A stretch of DNA of 64,000 nt, from contig JAAOMT010000258.1 of the NCBI GenBank assembly GCA_016748015.1, forward strand, positions 97,008-161,007, written 5' to 3'. Position 1 is the first letter of the stretch; each line of letters begins with the position of its first letter. Made by a program: the position numbers and the translations under genes. This document shows positions 24,037-36,988 of this stretch, piece after piece. The stretch comes from Geosiphon pyriformis. Its lineage: Eukaryota > Glomeromycota > Glomeromycetes > Archaeosporales > Geosiphonaceae. Under the pieces are notes generated by a model that saw only the letters and a program-made list of their open reading frames with translations, was not told where the DNA came from and did not search any database.

Positions 24037-24629
24037 CAGAGAGTGTCTAAAAGTTTCTGAACAAACTTTGAAGTAACATTCCACATGCTTGAATAATTAG
24101 AAAAGCACAAGTTTATTATTAAATTAAGTTAGTTAATGTTTTTTATTTTTTAAACACGTGTTTATAATGTTTTTTTGTGATGCGCATAATCGATTTTATT
24201 CATACTTGTTTTTTTATAAAAATGAAATATAACATGCATATAAGATTTTTTTGTTGTTTTTATTAAAATGAAATGGGAGCAAAAAAAGAATTAATAATTG
24301 CTCAACATAATACTATATGCTTATTATAACAGCATGGCAAGAAATATCATAATATTGCTAACATAGTCAATTGCAGCTTGACAACAGTTTTGGATACGAT
24401 AAAACAATTTAAAAAAACTGGTTTAATTGATTCAAAACCTCGTTCAGGATGTCCACGTTTATTTACTCACCAAAAATATTGCCAAATTAAATATTTAATA
24501 ACACTTAATAGAAAAATTTAGAAAATTTCTATAAAATTATAAATATGTTGTTTATTTTGTTTTATTTTATAAAAAAATAAATATTATTGTTAAATAAAAT
24601 CTTGTTCGGAAACTTTTGGACACCCTCTG
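24037..24629 (+). mobile_element. Tc1/mariner remnant with intact ends (593 bp)
   Basis: Terminal inverted repeats of about 28 bp: left starts CAGAGAGTGTCTAAAAGTTT, the right one (reverse complement) CAGAGGGTGTCCAAAAGTTT. They differ at three positions, all transitions. TA flanks both sides (24035-24036 and 24630-24631). It sits in the integrase zinc-finger region of Gypsy-2; removing it with one TA leaves a 15-base sequence aligning gaplessly with Gypsy-1 at 6837-6851. About seven CpG sites survive in 593 bp, none being seen in the surrounding Gypsy. It codes only for a transposase N-terminus, so it is an internally deleted, non-autonomous copy. Confidence 0.9.
24273..24521 (+). pseudogene. 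Tc1 transposase N-terminal DNA-binding domain
   Basis: ATG at 24273, 82 codons to TAG at 24519-24521, one internal TAA. It reads MGAKKELIIAQHNTICLL, then NIANIVNCSLTTVLDTIKQF and KKTGLIDSKPRSGCPRLFT: the paired-type helix-turn-helix domain of Tc1 transposases, which binds the inverted repeats, followed by the GRPR linker, here GCPR (Arg to Cys by C to T). The whole DDE/DDD catalytic domain is absent. Such a truncated protein could in principle bind repeats without cutting; that is speculation. Confidence 0.82.
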
Positions 24630-27600
24630 TATATTACAATTTTAAATATATTGTTTTATGTTTAAGTATATTATTAATCAATAATATTGTTTTTTTGTTT
24701 TTTTCAATATTAATTTTTAATTAAAATACTTTGCTATTAGATCTAAATATATGTTAAACAATATTGTTTTTTTTGTTTTCTTATTACTCTTAATAAACTG
24801 TTTAATTTTTTTTGATAAAATATATTTTAGTAATTAAAATATGTCTAATTTGTTAATATATTCTATTTTGTTTATTTTGAGATAATTTTTTCTTAAACTA
24901 TTTAGTAATAATATAATATAATAATTATTAATAGTTTTTATTGTTGTTTTTATTTCTATAACTGTCTTATTTGTAACAAGTTATTAGCATTTTTTTTGTT
25001 TTTATAGTGAATTTTGTATTTGAAAAATAAAAAAACTGTTTTTTATTTGATAATTCTAATATTAACTAATTTTTTTTTGGTAAAAATGTTAGCCCTTTAT
25101 AATTAATGTAAATATTAAATTTTTAGTGTAAATATTTTTTTTTTTATGATAATCTAAGTATTTTAATATAGAATTCTATAATTTTTTTTAATTAAACTTA
25201 AGTTTTGACTAATATATACTATTAAATATTCTTATTTATCTGATTTGTATTGTAATAATATTGTTTTTAGTATTATTTTAAATTTATTTATAACAATTAT
25301 AAATTATTTACTATAATTTAGATATCTGTTTATTTATTTTTAGCTTAAAATTAATAAAATAGTTAATTAATTATTAAAAAATTTTTAATAAATTATCAGT
25401 AGTATTTAACTAGTTTCAGAAAACTTTTTAGTTCTGTTAAGTTTTGAAATTTTTCAAAGTTTTTAACTATTTTAATTTTGTTTGAATTGAATTTAATGTT
25501 TTTTTTCTGATTATATGTTCTAAAAATTTGAGTTTTCTTTTTCTAAAAAAGTATTTGTTGATATTTAACTTTAATTTAGTAGATTAGAGCCTTTTAAATA
25601 TTTATTGTAAATAATAAAAATGTTTATTAAATGTTTTTAAAAACATATTGATATTATTTAAATAAACAATTATTAATTTTTATAATATGTTAAAATACAT
25701 AATTTTTATTAAATATTAAAATATAATAGATGTATTCATTAAACCAAATAGTATCATTTCAAATTTAAAGTTTTTTTCTTTATTATTTGAATTTATGACT
25801 ATTGTTTAAGTTTAATGTGGAAAATTATTTATTTATACCAAATAAATTAAACAATTTTAAATTAATATTATTAAATAGCTATTATTGTAAGTAATATTAT
25901 TAAGCTTGTAATAATTTATACAAAATCGAATTTGTTAAGTTAATACTATTAATAAAAATTATAGACTTATAAACAGCTAAATTAATTTACTATTTAATAT
26001 TTAATTAATTTTTTTTCATATAATATTATAGTTAATTGGTAATATTTAATATGCTTTTTGTTTAATTAACTTAATATTTTTAGTTTTGATTTTGTGCTAA
26101 ATAATATCTGTTTTTTTAAACTTATTTTTACTTGTATAAATATTAGTATATTATTTAAACAATACTTGTAATTATATTTTTTGCAATTAATTTAAGTTTA
26201 TTTGTTTTAATTATTTTGATTAAAGCAAATAATAATTACTTTTATAAACCTAAATTTGTGATGTAAAATTTATATATTTACATAATTAATTGAAATTTTA
26301 TATGTTAAATAATAGTTGGTTTTCAATTTTTAGACTTAAATATTTAATAATAATATTTGCTAGAATTTTTACATAATTTTTTGTGTTGTTAAGAATTGAA
26401 ATTTTGATATTTTTGTGGTTTTTGGCAGATATATATAAGTTAATAATAACAATAATTTTATTTTGACATATTTTTGGTTTTGTTTTAAAGATTTGAAATT
26501 GGTTCTTAATTTTTTTGGGTATTTTTAACAAATATTTACAGTATAATAAGATAAAAATAACATAATTAATAAAAATAATTTTTTTTTAATTAATAATTTT
26601 TTCTGTTATGTTAATAAATATATTAATTTTTCTAGTTAATCTGAATTCAACTATAAAAATATAGCTTATATTATTTTTTTGATTTTATTTTATAGATTTT
26701 ATTTAAATTATATTATAATATAATCATGATATTTTTTACATATTTAGCATTAATTATTTTTTTTTACAGTAAATTTTTCTTGTTAAATTAGATTTAAACA
26801 CTAATTAAACTATAATTATTGTTAAAATTTTTAATATTAACTTTAAATCTATATTAATAAAAAAACAAAGTTCTAAAATTATAAGAACTTGTTTTAGATA
26901 TTTGAGATTAAATTTAGTATTTGTTTTATGTGCTTGTTTGAACATAATGTTTTTATTGTTTTTACTAAATTTTTAAAGTTTTTGTTTTTTTAATAAATTA
27001 AAAAGTGTAATATATTGTTTAATTTTAAAAGTAATATTTAAATTCTTATCAAATTTAAAAATAATGTTTTGATTAAAATTAAGCTCTAATTTTAATTTTT
27101 TGGCTTTATTAATTGGCTTATTAATCTTAGAAATTAAATAAATAATATGTAATAATAGATTGTAAACAAAGTTATAATTATTATAATATTTAAATTAACA
27201 TAAAATAAGACAATATTTACAAAACTTAATATTTAAGTTAGTAAATTATTGTTCTTGTTTTTTTTTATTGGTATTAGTACTAAGTGAATTTTATTAAACT
27301 TTATTGAATTGTTAAGTATTATGAAAAACAAGTCTTAAACAGATTTTTTAAATGATATATTTTTAATTATATGTATTTTTTTTATAATGCTATTATATTT
27401 GACAGTTGTTATTCTCTAAATTTTATACTTATTATATAAATAACTATTTAAATAAGTATATGTATAATTATAAATTGCTTGAATTAAAATATTTTTTTTA
27501 TTCAGTTATAAATAAAAATTATGTATTAATACAATTATCACATATTTTTTCTTTTTTTAAAATATTGTTCTATATTTTTTTGTTAAAAAAAGTTTTTTTT

Positions 27601-28109
27601 ACAAGTTAAACAAAACTCATTGTTTTACTTTTTTTGTTATTTTGGTTTGTTAAATTATTTTAAGATGTATAAACAACAATAATATTTGGTTGTTATTAGA
27701 CATTTTTTATTATTATTACAATAAATATTTATTAACAAGAGTTTTTTCATAGTCAATACAAATAAGCTTTAACTATTGTTATAGAGTGGTTTTTTGGTAT
27801 ATTAAATATTATTATTCTATTAAATTGTAATTAGTCTTTTATAAATTTCTTAATTTTATTTTTGATATTATATTAAAAACTTTTTTTTAAGATTATAATA
27901 TAAATTATTTTTTAATTTTAATTTTTATATATATTTATGTATTTCTTTTTAAAAACTAACTTAAATTTACTTACTATATTAAAGTCTTCTTTAAGATTAT
28001 TCTTGCAATTGTCTAAAGTGTTTTTTTAATTTAAAAATACAAAATATTAATAATTTTTATTACTTTTTTTAATTTCTACAATAAAGTTTTTTATTAATTA
28101 ATAATAACA

Positions 28110-28265
28110 TAAATAATCTTGATCAGAAATTATTTTTTAAAAATTCAGCTGCTAAATAATAATTTTATTTAGCAAATAACACAAATAAATTTTTTAATAT
28201 TTTGATTATAATAATTCAATTTTCAATATTTTTTTATTTTTTTTAATTAATAGTTTCTGTAAATA
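28110..28265 (-). mobile_element. LINE 3' fragment (LINE-D)
   Basis: TTCAGCTGCTAAATAATAATTTT and the following bases match LINE-A ORF2 tail at about 3876-3950 (CCAGCTGCCAAATAAGAATC) in order and orientation. It is flanked by truncated Gypsy-2 and by the Gypsy-3 LTR, so it is the insertion site of Gypsy-3. Confidence 0.55.
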
Positions 28266-30257
28266 TTTATTTAAAAATAAAAACTAAAAAATAATTAAAA
28301 TTAAAAATTAAAAACTGACAAGATTAAACTGTTAAATAAATTATTGTTTTTCTCAATATTAAAGTTAATATATATATACATATTTGTAGTTCTATAAGAA
28401 AATATATTGTAATATTTTTTTTTATATCTTAATCTGATATTTATTATTATTGTAAACTAGTACTTATTACTATTGTAAATAATACTTGTTACTATATTAA
28501 TTTTTTTTAAAAAAATTATTACTATGTTATATTGCGATTAGATAATTTGTATTATTTTTATAATTTTTTTGCTTAATTTTTGAATTATAATAATATTTTT
28601 TTTTAAAAAATTGAGTTCTGTTAAAATTAAAATTAAATTTTTATTGAATTTTAAGTTGTTATAGTAATTTAATACTGTATTATTAACTTATTATTATAAT
28701 TTTTAAAATTGTAAATTATTAAGTTATTTTATATTATTAATAATTATTATATTTATAATTAAATTTAATAATATTTTATAATAGTTTTTAAATATTTTAT
28801 AATAATTTTTAAATATTTTAAAAATGCTTTTAGATAAAATATACTATTTAGTTTTTTCAATAAAACTTTTTAATTAATAGATTGTTTTATTATTAATATA
28901 TTATTCAATATTATTTTTAATTTTTTAATAATTTTGTTAATAAATTTGTTATTGTATTTAGTAATAATAGTATATGGCTCAAAATTAATTTTTTTTTGTT
29001 TTTGGGCTTTTTATTTTTTTTTTATATATGTTATTTTAGAGCTATTAATTATAATTTTTAGATCTAAATTTAATTATTAAGTTATATTATTAATGTTTTT
29101 TGGAATAAGTGTTATTGTTTTAAATTTTAATTGCTGTTTTAAATTTTTTTATATAAGTTTTTATGTTTGCTAAATTGTTTTTGATGTGATTTAAAATTAA
29201 TTATTTTTTGAATAATATTTAATTAAAACTATTAATATCAAATCTTGTAAAATTTAATTTAATGTGTTTTAATTTTAAGTATTTATATTATTATTATTAG
29301 TTTATTGTAATATAATTTTAGTTAATTATTATATACTGCTTTTTTTAATATTTTTTATTTAATTTTAACTTATATATTCTATTTTCAAGTATTTTATAAA
29401 TATAAAATAATTTATTTTATTTGTAATTAAACTTTTTACTTTAATGTTTTTTAGTTTCAATATAATACAACAATACTTTGTCTTTAATTTATTACTAGTT
29501 ATATTATCTAATAATTGAATATTTTATTTATTTTTTATTTTTATAATTGTTTAATATTTTGTTTTAATATTCTATATACTAATAGTACTATTAATATTAT
29601 TAAATCTTATTTTTTTATGTTTATTGCTAATTTTGATTAATAATTTGCATAATATATAATTGAATTATTTAATTAATTTATTTATTTATAAATAATATAA
29701 TAATAATAATAATAATTTAATTATTATATATTATTTACAAAATATGTATATCAATTTTTATAAATATTTATATTAGCAAATTAAATTTTTATGCATAAAT
29801 TAAGCTACTAAAATAGCATTAGCTGTTTTAATCTTTAATTTTTAGTTATTTAATAAGATAGTTTATTATTATTATAAAATAATAATTGTTTTTTATTGTT
29901 ATTAATAATAATCTAATTAAATTAATTCTAATTTTGTTAAATGATTATTTAATTTTTATTGGTTTTAATAATTTAGTTGTTTTTGTTTTACTTTTTATTA
30001 ACATAAATAACAATTTTTTATGTATTAAATTATATTTGAATTTATTTTAAGCTAATAATAATAGCTAATTATATATTAAATAATTGCTACTTTTCTAAAA
30101 TATCTTAAATAAATATCTAAATACATATTAAATAAAATAGTTTTTTTTATTTATAATTATAACTCTTAATAAATTATCTAAATTTTGTTAATTTTAATAA
30201 TAAAATAAAATTTTCAAGAAAAAATATTGAAAAAAAAAATTTTTTTCTTGTCAATTC
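28266..30257 (-). mobile_element. Gypsy-3, left part
   Basis: Partial LTR (about 28280-28610; TATATATATACATATTTGTAG and the TTATTACTATTGTAA repeats match the Gypsy-1 LTR from about 4620) followed by decayed 3' spacer and integrase: 29461-29520 matches 6075-6130, 29820-29990 matches 6650-6820, 30150-30210 matches 6985-7040. It is broken at 30257 by LINE-B and resumes at 37115. Virtually no CpG. Confidence 0.7.
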
Positions 30258-30361
30258 CCTGACCACGAAAAGAGTATTTGTATTGCCAAAGATTTAGCTT
30301 TTTTCTTTCTCTTTTCTTCTTGTTATCTTTAGTTATTTCTTCTAATATACTCAATTTTGTT

Positions 30362-32320
30362 ATGATAAAACCAGTAGGCTCTTCTGCTGGTGGTTTTGGT
30401 ACTGGTTCAACTGGATTGAGATCCCAGTCTGAAACTAAAAAGAAAGTGTGAGTTGAGAATATATATGTTCAGAATCTTTTATACAAAAAAAAATCAAAAA
30501 AACCTAATATTACTGGAATTATGGTGAACTCATTGGCTGGACTTTTTCCTGAACATGTTTTACAGACAGACTATAGTGAATACAAAATGTCTTAGAGTAA
30601 TGAGGTTGAAAATGCCAACATTAGTGGAATGTTTAACATTGAGAACATAGACAACATGGTGGCTAAAAAGACTAGTTATATAGATTCCAATATTTCTGAA
30701 ACTGATGACATGGTGGATGATATGACTCCTAGAAAAATGCGAACAAGAACCTATGTTTTAAGACTGTCACTGAAAACACCCTTTTTTAAAAACTTGAGTA
30801 ATAACAATGCTGAGTTGGTGCTTCCTAAGTTCAAATTTGCTGGGTCCAATCAGTTACCATTAGTCAAATCACATATTCTAGAGAGACATAGCTTCAAGCC
30901 AGTTAGATTATTTGCTTTGAATGTGGAGTTGACTGCTGTGCCTGAAAAAACTAATGGCAATAAATTAATTTCAATCAAAAAAAATTTTTATAAAATTGAT
31001 GGTTTTAGAGAAGCTTCTACTCCTTCAAAATTTTTAAGAATTATTAGAGTTTCATTTACTTCTGAATTTAGTATAAATAAGGCAAAAGAATTGGTGATCT
31101 GTGAAAAAATTATTGTTAATAATGATTTAAAAAAGGTAAATAGTCATACAGATAAGAAAATTGTTGTCAAGAAGATTCCAGTCGATCTTTCCAAATTGGC
31201 TGTGGAATCTGTTTTTTTTAAGTTTGAAAAGATTTTATCAATTAAGCTATATTTGATTGGACTGTAGCAGAAAGCTTTGATAGAGTTTGAGTCATTTAAA
31301 ATAGCTGATTTGGTCACAGCTAAATGGTCTGTCTTCATGGGAAAAGATTTCATTTATGTGGTGAAAGCCATTAATAATAAACAATCATGGGTTTCTAAAG
31401 ATCTACATCAGACATTGCTTTATACTTTTTTAGTTGGTACTATGGCTCATAATCTTTCAGATTTGTTGGAATTATATGGTGAGAAACTTGTTTCATTGGC
31501 TATAATTTCCAGCTCTTACATGCATAATAGATGTGCAATTGTGTGTTTTGTTGATGAGATATCCAAATTGGCTGCTATTGGTTCTACTCCAGTGTTTAAG
31601 GGTGTAAATTTGTGCTGGGCTGGTTTTTCTTTGGCCTGTTGTGCTCAATGCAAATGGTTAAGTCATATCTCTACAGAGTGTTTACTGAATAAAAATTCTG
31701 GTGTTCATGATAAGCAGGTGGTAACTTTTCAGGATTAAGTTTGCTTGGCCAACATATATAAGAAGAAACAGGTGCCAATTGTTCACCCAGTTTCTTTTGG
31801 TGGAAAAACTTGGGCCTAGGTTGCTAGTGGTTTCTCCTCTCATGTAGTTTCATTGGGTTTTTTAGGTGTTAGTTCATCTTTGGGTGCAAAACCTGTGTCA
31901 ATGGTTTCTAATTCCCTTGTTAATTCTTGCTTGGTTGATTAATTGGCTTTTCTGGAATGTTCTTTGGAGCTTTTGATGGATTAGGTTTCAGTTATTATGA
32001 AAAAGTTGAGTTTTATGAAAGTGGTGCCTCTGGCATCCAAATTGTATATCTTATCTCTAGTTGCCCTTGGTCCTGTTACTTTCAGTTTGAATTCGGATAT
32101 GGCTCTGAATGATACAATAGCATATCTTTTTTTCTCTTTTTCAGTTGTTGCAGACCCAGTTGCAGACTTTAGTTTAAGTAGTTCTAAGATTTTAACTATC
32201 AAGATGGGTAGATTGGAATCCAAAATAGTGGCTTTGGAGGTGTTAGTTGAATCTGTTTTGGAAAGATTGGATCATTTGTGCTCTGGCTTGGGTTCATCAA
32301 CTTTTCTTACTTTTCAATGA
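30362..32320 (+). pseudogene. LINE-B ORF1: RRM and CCHC RNA-binding protein
   Basis: One frame of 652 codons with about seven internal stops (for example after KKKV, EYKMS and LIGL), each one transition from a sense codon. The N-terminus is Gly/Ser-rich (SSAGGFGTGSTG), unlike LINE-A. Residues about 263-334 resemble an RRM (VVKKIPVDLSKLAVESVF), residues 351-411 a second RRM-like block (LLYTFLVGTMAHNLSDLLEL), and residues 427-440 an intact CX2CX4HX4C knuckle (CAQCKWLSHISTEC, 31640-31681). The C-terminus has evenly spaced hydrophobics (LESKIVALEVLVESVLERL), a probable coiled coil. The role is LINE RNA binding. The stop TGA overlaps the ORF2 ATG. Confidence 0.85.
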
Positions 32321-35300
32321 GTGATTTTGTGTGGAAATTTACAACATGTAATGTTTGCAATATTAATGTCCCTACCAAGCAGAAGGACATTATCTGTTGA
32401 TATAGAGATTCTGGGAATTTGGTTTTGATAATTACAGAGACAAAGCTAAGATCTAGCAATAGATCTTAAATTAAGGATAAGTTTGATAAAGTTAGGGTTT
32501 TTTTATCTGAATTGAACAAGAGATTTCTTGGTATTGAAGTCGTGATTATTATGAACACTTTTTTGACTTATCATGTTTATAAGGTTTTTAAGGTGCCTGG
32601 TTGGCTCCTTTCAATTAAGTTGCTATTCAAAAATAAGCTTTCTGTGTTGATTTTAGGGCTTTATGCTGGGGCATCCCTGGCTGTTTATTTTACTCAGGCT
32701 AATAATATTAATTCTATGATTGCAAGAGCAGTCAATGAATTATTGTTTGTTGTTTTGGGTAGCAACTTCAATGAAGATGGCTCCCAAAAGTGTGCTAGTT
32801 TCAAAAAGTGTCTAGATTTTGGTTTAGTGAATTCTTTGGATGGATGTTCTAATGTTAAAATGCCCACATGGGCTAACTCTTAGAGCATAGCTAAGACTAT
32901 TAATTTCTTGTTCATTTCTTCAAACTTGGTCAATGCTGTAATGGATTGGGGAGTGTCTAATGTTGGAGAATTTTTTGATACTAATTATCAGGCTGTTTTT
33001 GTGTTTGTGAGTTTGGGTGGGCTTTTGAACATATGGTTGAACTCTTTTCACAAACAAGCAAATAGGGATTGTTGGAAGTTCGAGTTCAAAAGTGCTAATA
33101 AGACTAAATGGAACAATTTTAAGGATGTCATGTCAGCCAATGCTGTAATGTTTTTGAATAAGTTTGTCATTTCCACAAAATTTTCACATTTAGATGTGAT
33201 GTGGAATATTGTTTGCAAAATAATAGTTCTTTTGGCTAATGAAGTGTTTAAAAAGAAATAGTTTAAGAGCTTTGATGATGTTTTCACTAAAGAATCTTCA
33301 AAGTTTCACAAGTTGGAGCTCTTGGTTTCTAGGATTGTCAAGGCCTCACATGAAGAAAGTTTTGTGAATTTTGATTCTCTTATAAGATGTTGGATTTCTT
33401 TGGACAATGTCAAAGCTTTATTTGTTTAGAATGTTATGGATTCTAGTGCTGGCTTTGATCATATCCATTCTGCTCTCTTTGGTGCTAAAAAGTCTTATTG
33501 TACTGCTAAGCTTGCTTAATTTTTGAGGGCTAAAAAGGCTAACATCAGATTGGCTATTGATAGAAAAATAGAAAGCTTTGAAGTTAATAAAAGTCATATG
33601 ATCAAGAGCATACTAGAGCATCTTTTTCACAAGTATCACTCAACCATCTGGTGGTTGATAATGAACTGATTCTAAAATCTGATTTGATTAAGTTTAAGAT
33701 GGATGTGATTATGGAGAGTTGGACTAAGAAGCACAAAGTGGTGGATAATATTTCTGGTGACTGGCACTCCTAATATCAACCATTAAAGTATGTTTTTGAT
33801 AAGGCTTTTTCTGGTGTTATGAGTTCGATTAGATTTGATGAGTTGGTTGAAGTGGTTTCTAATCTGCTTAATGGCAAAGCTGCTGGTCTCTCAGGTGTGT
33901 CAAATAAGCTTTGGAAACATTGTAATAAATCAGTTTTGGATATGCTTTTGGTGCTTTTGAATTCCTGTTTGTCTAATGAATCTGTGCCCAGCTCTTGGAA
34001 AGAGGCTTGGATCTCAATAATTCCCAAACCATATAAGTAAAAGGATGTTTTGACAAATACCTGTTCTATTATTTTAATTGAGATAGCTTATAAAATTCTT
34101 TCTAAGATTTTCTTTGACTGGATTTTTTTGGCATGTAGCATTTTTAATGTTTTTTGTGGGAACAATTTTTTGGTTTTGAAGGATATGTTAACTCAGTCTC
34201 CCATTTTTGCTATTGGTTTGGTTATTGAGAATACTTTAGAAAAGAACTGAGAACTTTGGCTGGTTTTGTAAGACATGCATAAGACATATGATTCAGTTGG
34301 CTAGAAACATCTTGAGAAGGGTTTGGTCAGGATCAAAATGTGCAGCAAGTTCATTCAATTTTTTAGTAGTATTTATAGGGATTGCACCAACAGAATAATG
34401 ACAAATTTTGGTCTAACTAATAGTTATTGTATACATGATGATTTGGATCAAGGAGAGGTGTTTTCTCCTCTTCTGTGGTACATATTTTATGATTCTTTAT
34501 TGTGTGAAGTCAAGCATCAGAAGAGTGTGTGTGGGTATAGGTTAAATTTTTATTTCATTTTCAAAACTGGTCATGCTGAGTCTCAGGCTGGGCTTTCGTC
34601 ATTTTTTGCTACTGGCACTTTTGTTGATGATACAATTTGGGTTGGTAGTAATCAGAGGGCTACTCAACATATTCTTGATATTGCTAGTAAGTTTTTCCAG
34701 ATCAATAACATTTCTATTAATAATGATAAAACAGTGACCATTCTCATCAACAGCAGAATTAGCAATCTTTTTCTTTTTATTAGTGGTTTACCCATCTCTA
34801 TCACTAAAAAAGGAAAGTCTCATCAGTATTTGGGTATTTTTCTTTTAACTGAGGGTCTTTTAAAGCCTAGTTTGGCTAAGGTGTATTTGAATGTTTGTTT
34901 TTTTACCAATCTGGTCCTGAAGAAAGCTGTATTAGATAAGCAGTTCTTGTATTTGGTGTTAGTGGTTTTTTATTCTATTGTCAGTTACAAAACTCAGTTT
35001 AGCATTATTCCTGTTAATGTGTACAATAAATGGAATGCTCTAATTCATAGAAGCTTGAAGCTTAAGTCTGGTTTGCTTTTCAACTTTCCTAGTAATATGA
35101 TATACTACCTCTCATTTTATGGTCTAAAGTCTTTCTTGTAAATTCAATCTGAGAGTAAGATTGCTTTACTTGTTAGCTTTGTGAACTCTGGTAGGATTTT
35201 GGGTCGCTTGTTCTCTCACCAGTTGCATGACTTGCAAGTTCAGTATTGGCACCCTGTTCATCTATTGGTCTCTTCTATTTATATTCATATCAGTGTCTCT

Positions 35301-36988
35301 AATAATTTTCTAGCAGACATAGTTTGTATTCTTCTTGATTGTAATTTATCTCTGAGTGGTTTTTTGGCCAATTCTTTTCAGTTTCATGATGGGATGCTCA
35401 TATCAGTTGTTCTGGATAAGTCAAAGTTTGTCAAGTTTCTCCTTTCTCTCTGGCAGTATGGTATTGCTTTTGTGGATCAACTTTGTGATTGTCATAGTAC
35501 TGTTTTTGATTGGTATATCTTTAAGTAGTGGAAGAAATTAAACCTCCATGGTCCTGTTCTGAAGTGGTTCAAGCTGTCTACTGGATTTTTCAATAATATA
35601 ACTTTGTCTTCGACTCAACTCTTGGCTGTGTATGATAGTAGTTCTTTGAACATTCTTGGGTCTGATGACTTTGTGTCTATTTGTGATTATCTTTCGTGGG
35701 TTGATGCTGGTGTTTTGTTTGTGTATGTGAATAGATCTTTGAAGAATCTGGACACAGCTAGCTGTAGAGCTGATGCTGCCATCTTTTTTGAGGACATTGG
35801 TTTGGGTTTAGGTGTTGGTGTGTTAAGTTTGATGTCTTCTACTCTGACTGAATTGCAAGTTATTGCATTGGCTCTGAAATGTGTTTTCTCATCTAGTTTT
35901 GTTCACCTGTTTTCGGATAGTCAATCTGCTTTGGATGCTTGCAAATCAGAATTGGGTCTGATGTGTCCTAATTTTTGTAATCAGTGTTGGATTGAGCATT
36001 AACATATCATTAATATTATTTGTGGTAAGAATTTGAGAGTTAGTTGGCACAAAATAAAAAACTATTCTGGTGTTTTAGAGAATGAGTGTACTGACATAAT
36101 TGCTGGTATTGTCTCTCTTTTAGGTTGGTGTTTTCTTCTCTACTTGGATGAACATTTTATTGTGGCTGATTATGGTATAGTCTCTGGCAATTCTAAGCAC
36201 TTTGTTTATAATATTTATCATTTCATTTGTCATGTGCATTGTGAGGTTGGTTTTGGTTCAAGATTCTTGGAAAGTGGTTTATTTTTTAATGTTGACTGGG
36301 TTCACTTTTCATTGGTGTGACATCCTGATTTGCACATGGCTACTGGCTTTATCAGCCAATTGTCAGCAAATACATATATGTATTTCATGAAGGCTTTACA
36401 TTATTATTTGCCTATTGCTGTTTGGAAATGTCTTTATAGTAAACTTTATCCCAGTGTATTGTGCTTATATTGTGGTAATGTAGAAATATCAGATTATGTG
36501 TTCTTCTGTAGGGTTGATGAGTCTGCCTGCCATTGGTTATTGAATTCCCACATGAATTCTTAGAAGACACTTTCTGGCTTTACTCATTCTTTTTTGTGTG
36601 TGTTGCAGCTGTTATTGTCCTATACTTCTGGTTCTTCTGTGTTTATGGCTCTCTTCAAGGGTTTTGTTTTTAATGGTTGGTTTGATGAAGCTGTTTCCAT
36701 TTTTCACAATTCCAAGATTGCTAGTATAGAGGTTATTAAATTTGTGCACTCTTTCAGTATGGCTTTTAGAGATAATATATGACTGGTTCATGCTAGACAT
36801 CATGTTTATATAGAAAAAAATGGTTTAATTCTTTTTGATGATTTGGCGCCTGTCTCAATTTCTGGTTTGGCTTTGAGGTTTTCTGCTGGTGTATTAAAAC
36901 TGCTTGGCATTGCTGATGCTTTTGGTATATGTTTTGTTCATTCTTTTCGGATATTAGTAACTTAGTATCTGTTTATATTGTTATATAA
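32317..36988 (+). pseudogene. LINE-B ORF2: endonuclease, RT, RNase H, zinc finger
   Basis: ATG at 32317 inside ATGA, sharing bases with the ORF1 stop. Endonuclease about 32320-33000: GSNFNEDGS at 32758 stands for GDFN, and TNYQAV stands for DHQAV, so key Asp and His are lost. RT about 33780-35140: GKAAGLSGVSNKLWKH, then SPLLWYIFYDSLL, and an intact FVDD box at 34620-34631. RNase H 35604-36110: VYVNRSL for YTDGSL, TELQ, FSDSQSALDAC, and KNYSGV for KGHSG. C-terminal finger near 36460-36512 (CLYCGNVEISDYVFFC) lacks its His, retained in LINE-A. One frameshift at about 33631-33640, another near 36940. Would copy the element by target-primed reverse transcription; inactive now. Confidence 0.88.

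Larger units (their letters stand above)
21674..28110 (-). mobile_element. Gypsy-2: degraded partial copy of the Gypsy-1 family
   Basis: Starts with an LTR (TATTAC for TGTTAC) inserted in LINE-C, then collinear with Gypsy-1 from its 3' spacer to about the protease (27600-27860 matches the Cys-rich segment, about 27960-28100 matches 10600-10780). Gag and the other LTR are missing, so it is truncated near 28110. CpG is absent outside the Tc1 insertion. The only frames left are short and AT-driven, such as a 77-residue pre-RT remnant at 26298-26531 (MLKIPKKIKNQFQIFKTKPK), matching 8800-9000 of Gypsy-1. Confidence 0.78.

Noticed and set aside
36612-36803. Minus-strand frame within LINE-B
   Set aside because: Opposite the ORF2 tail; a shadow frame.
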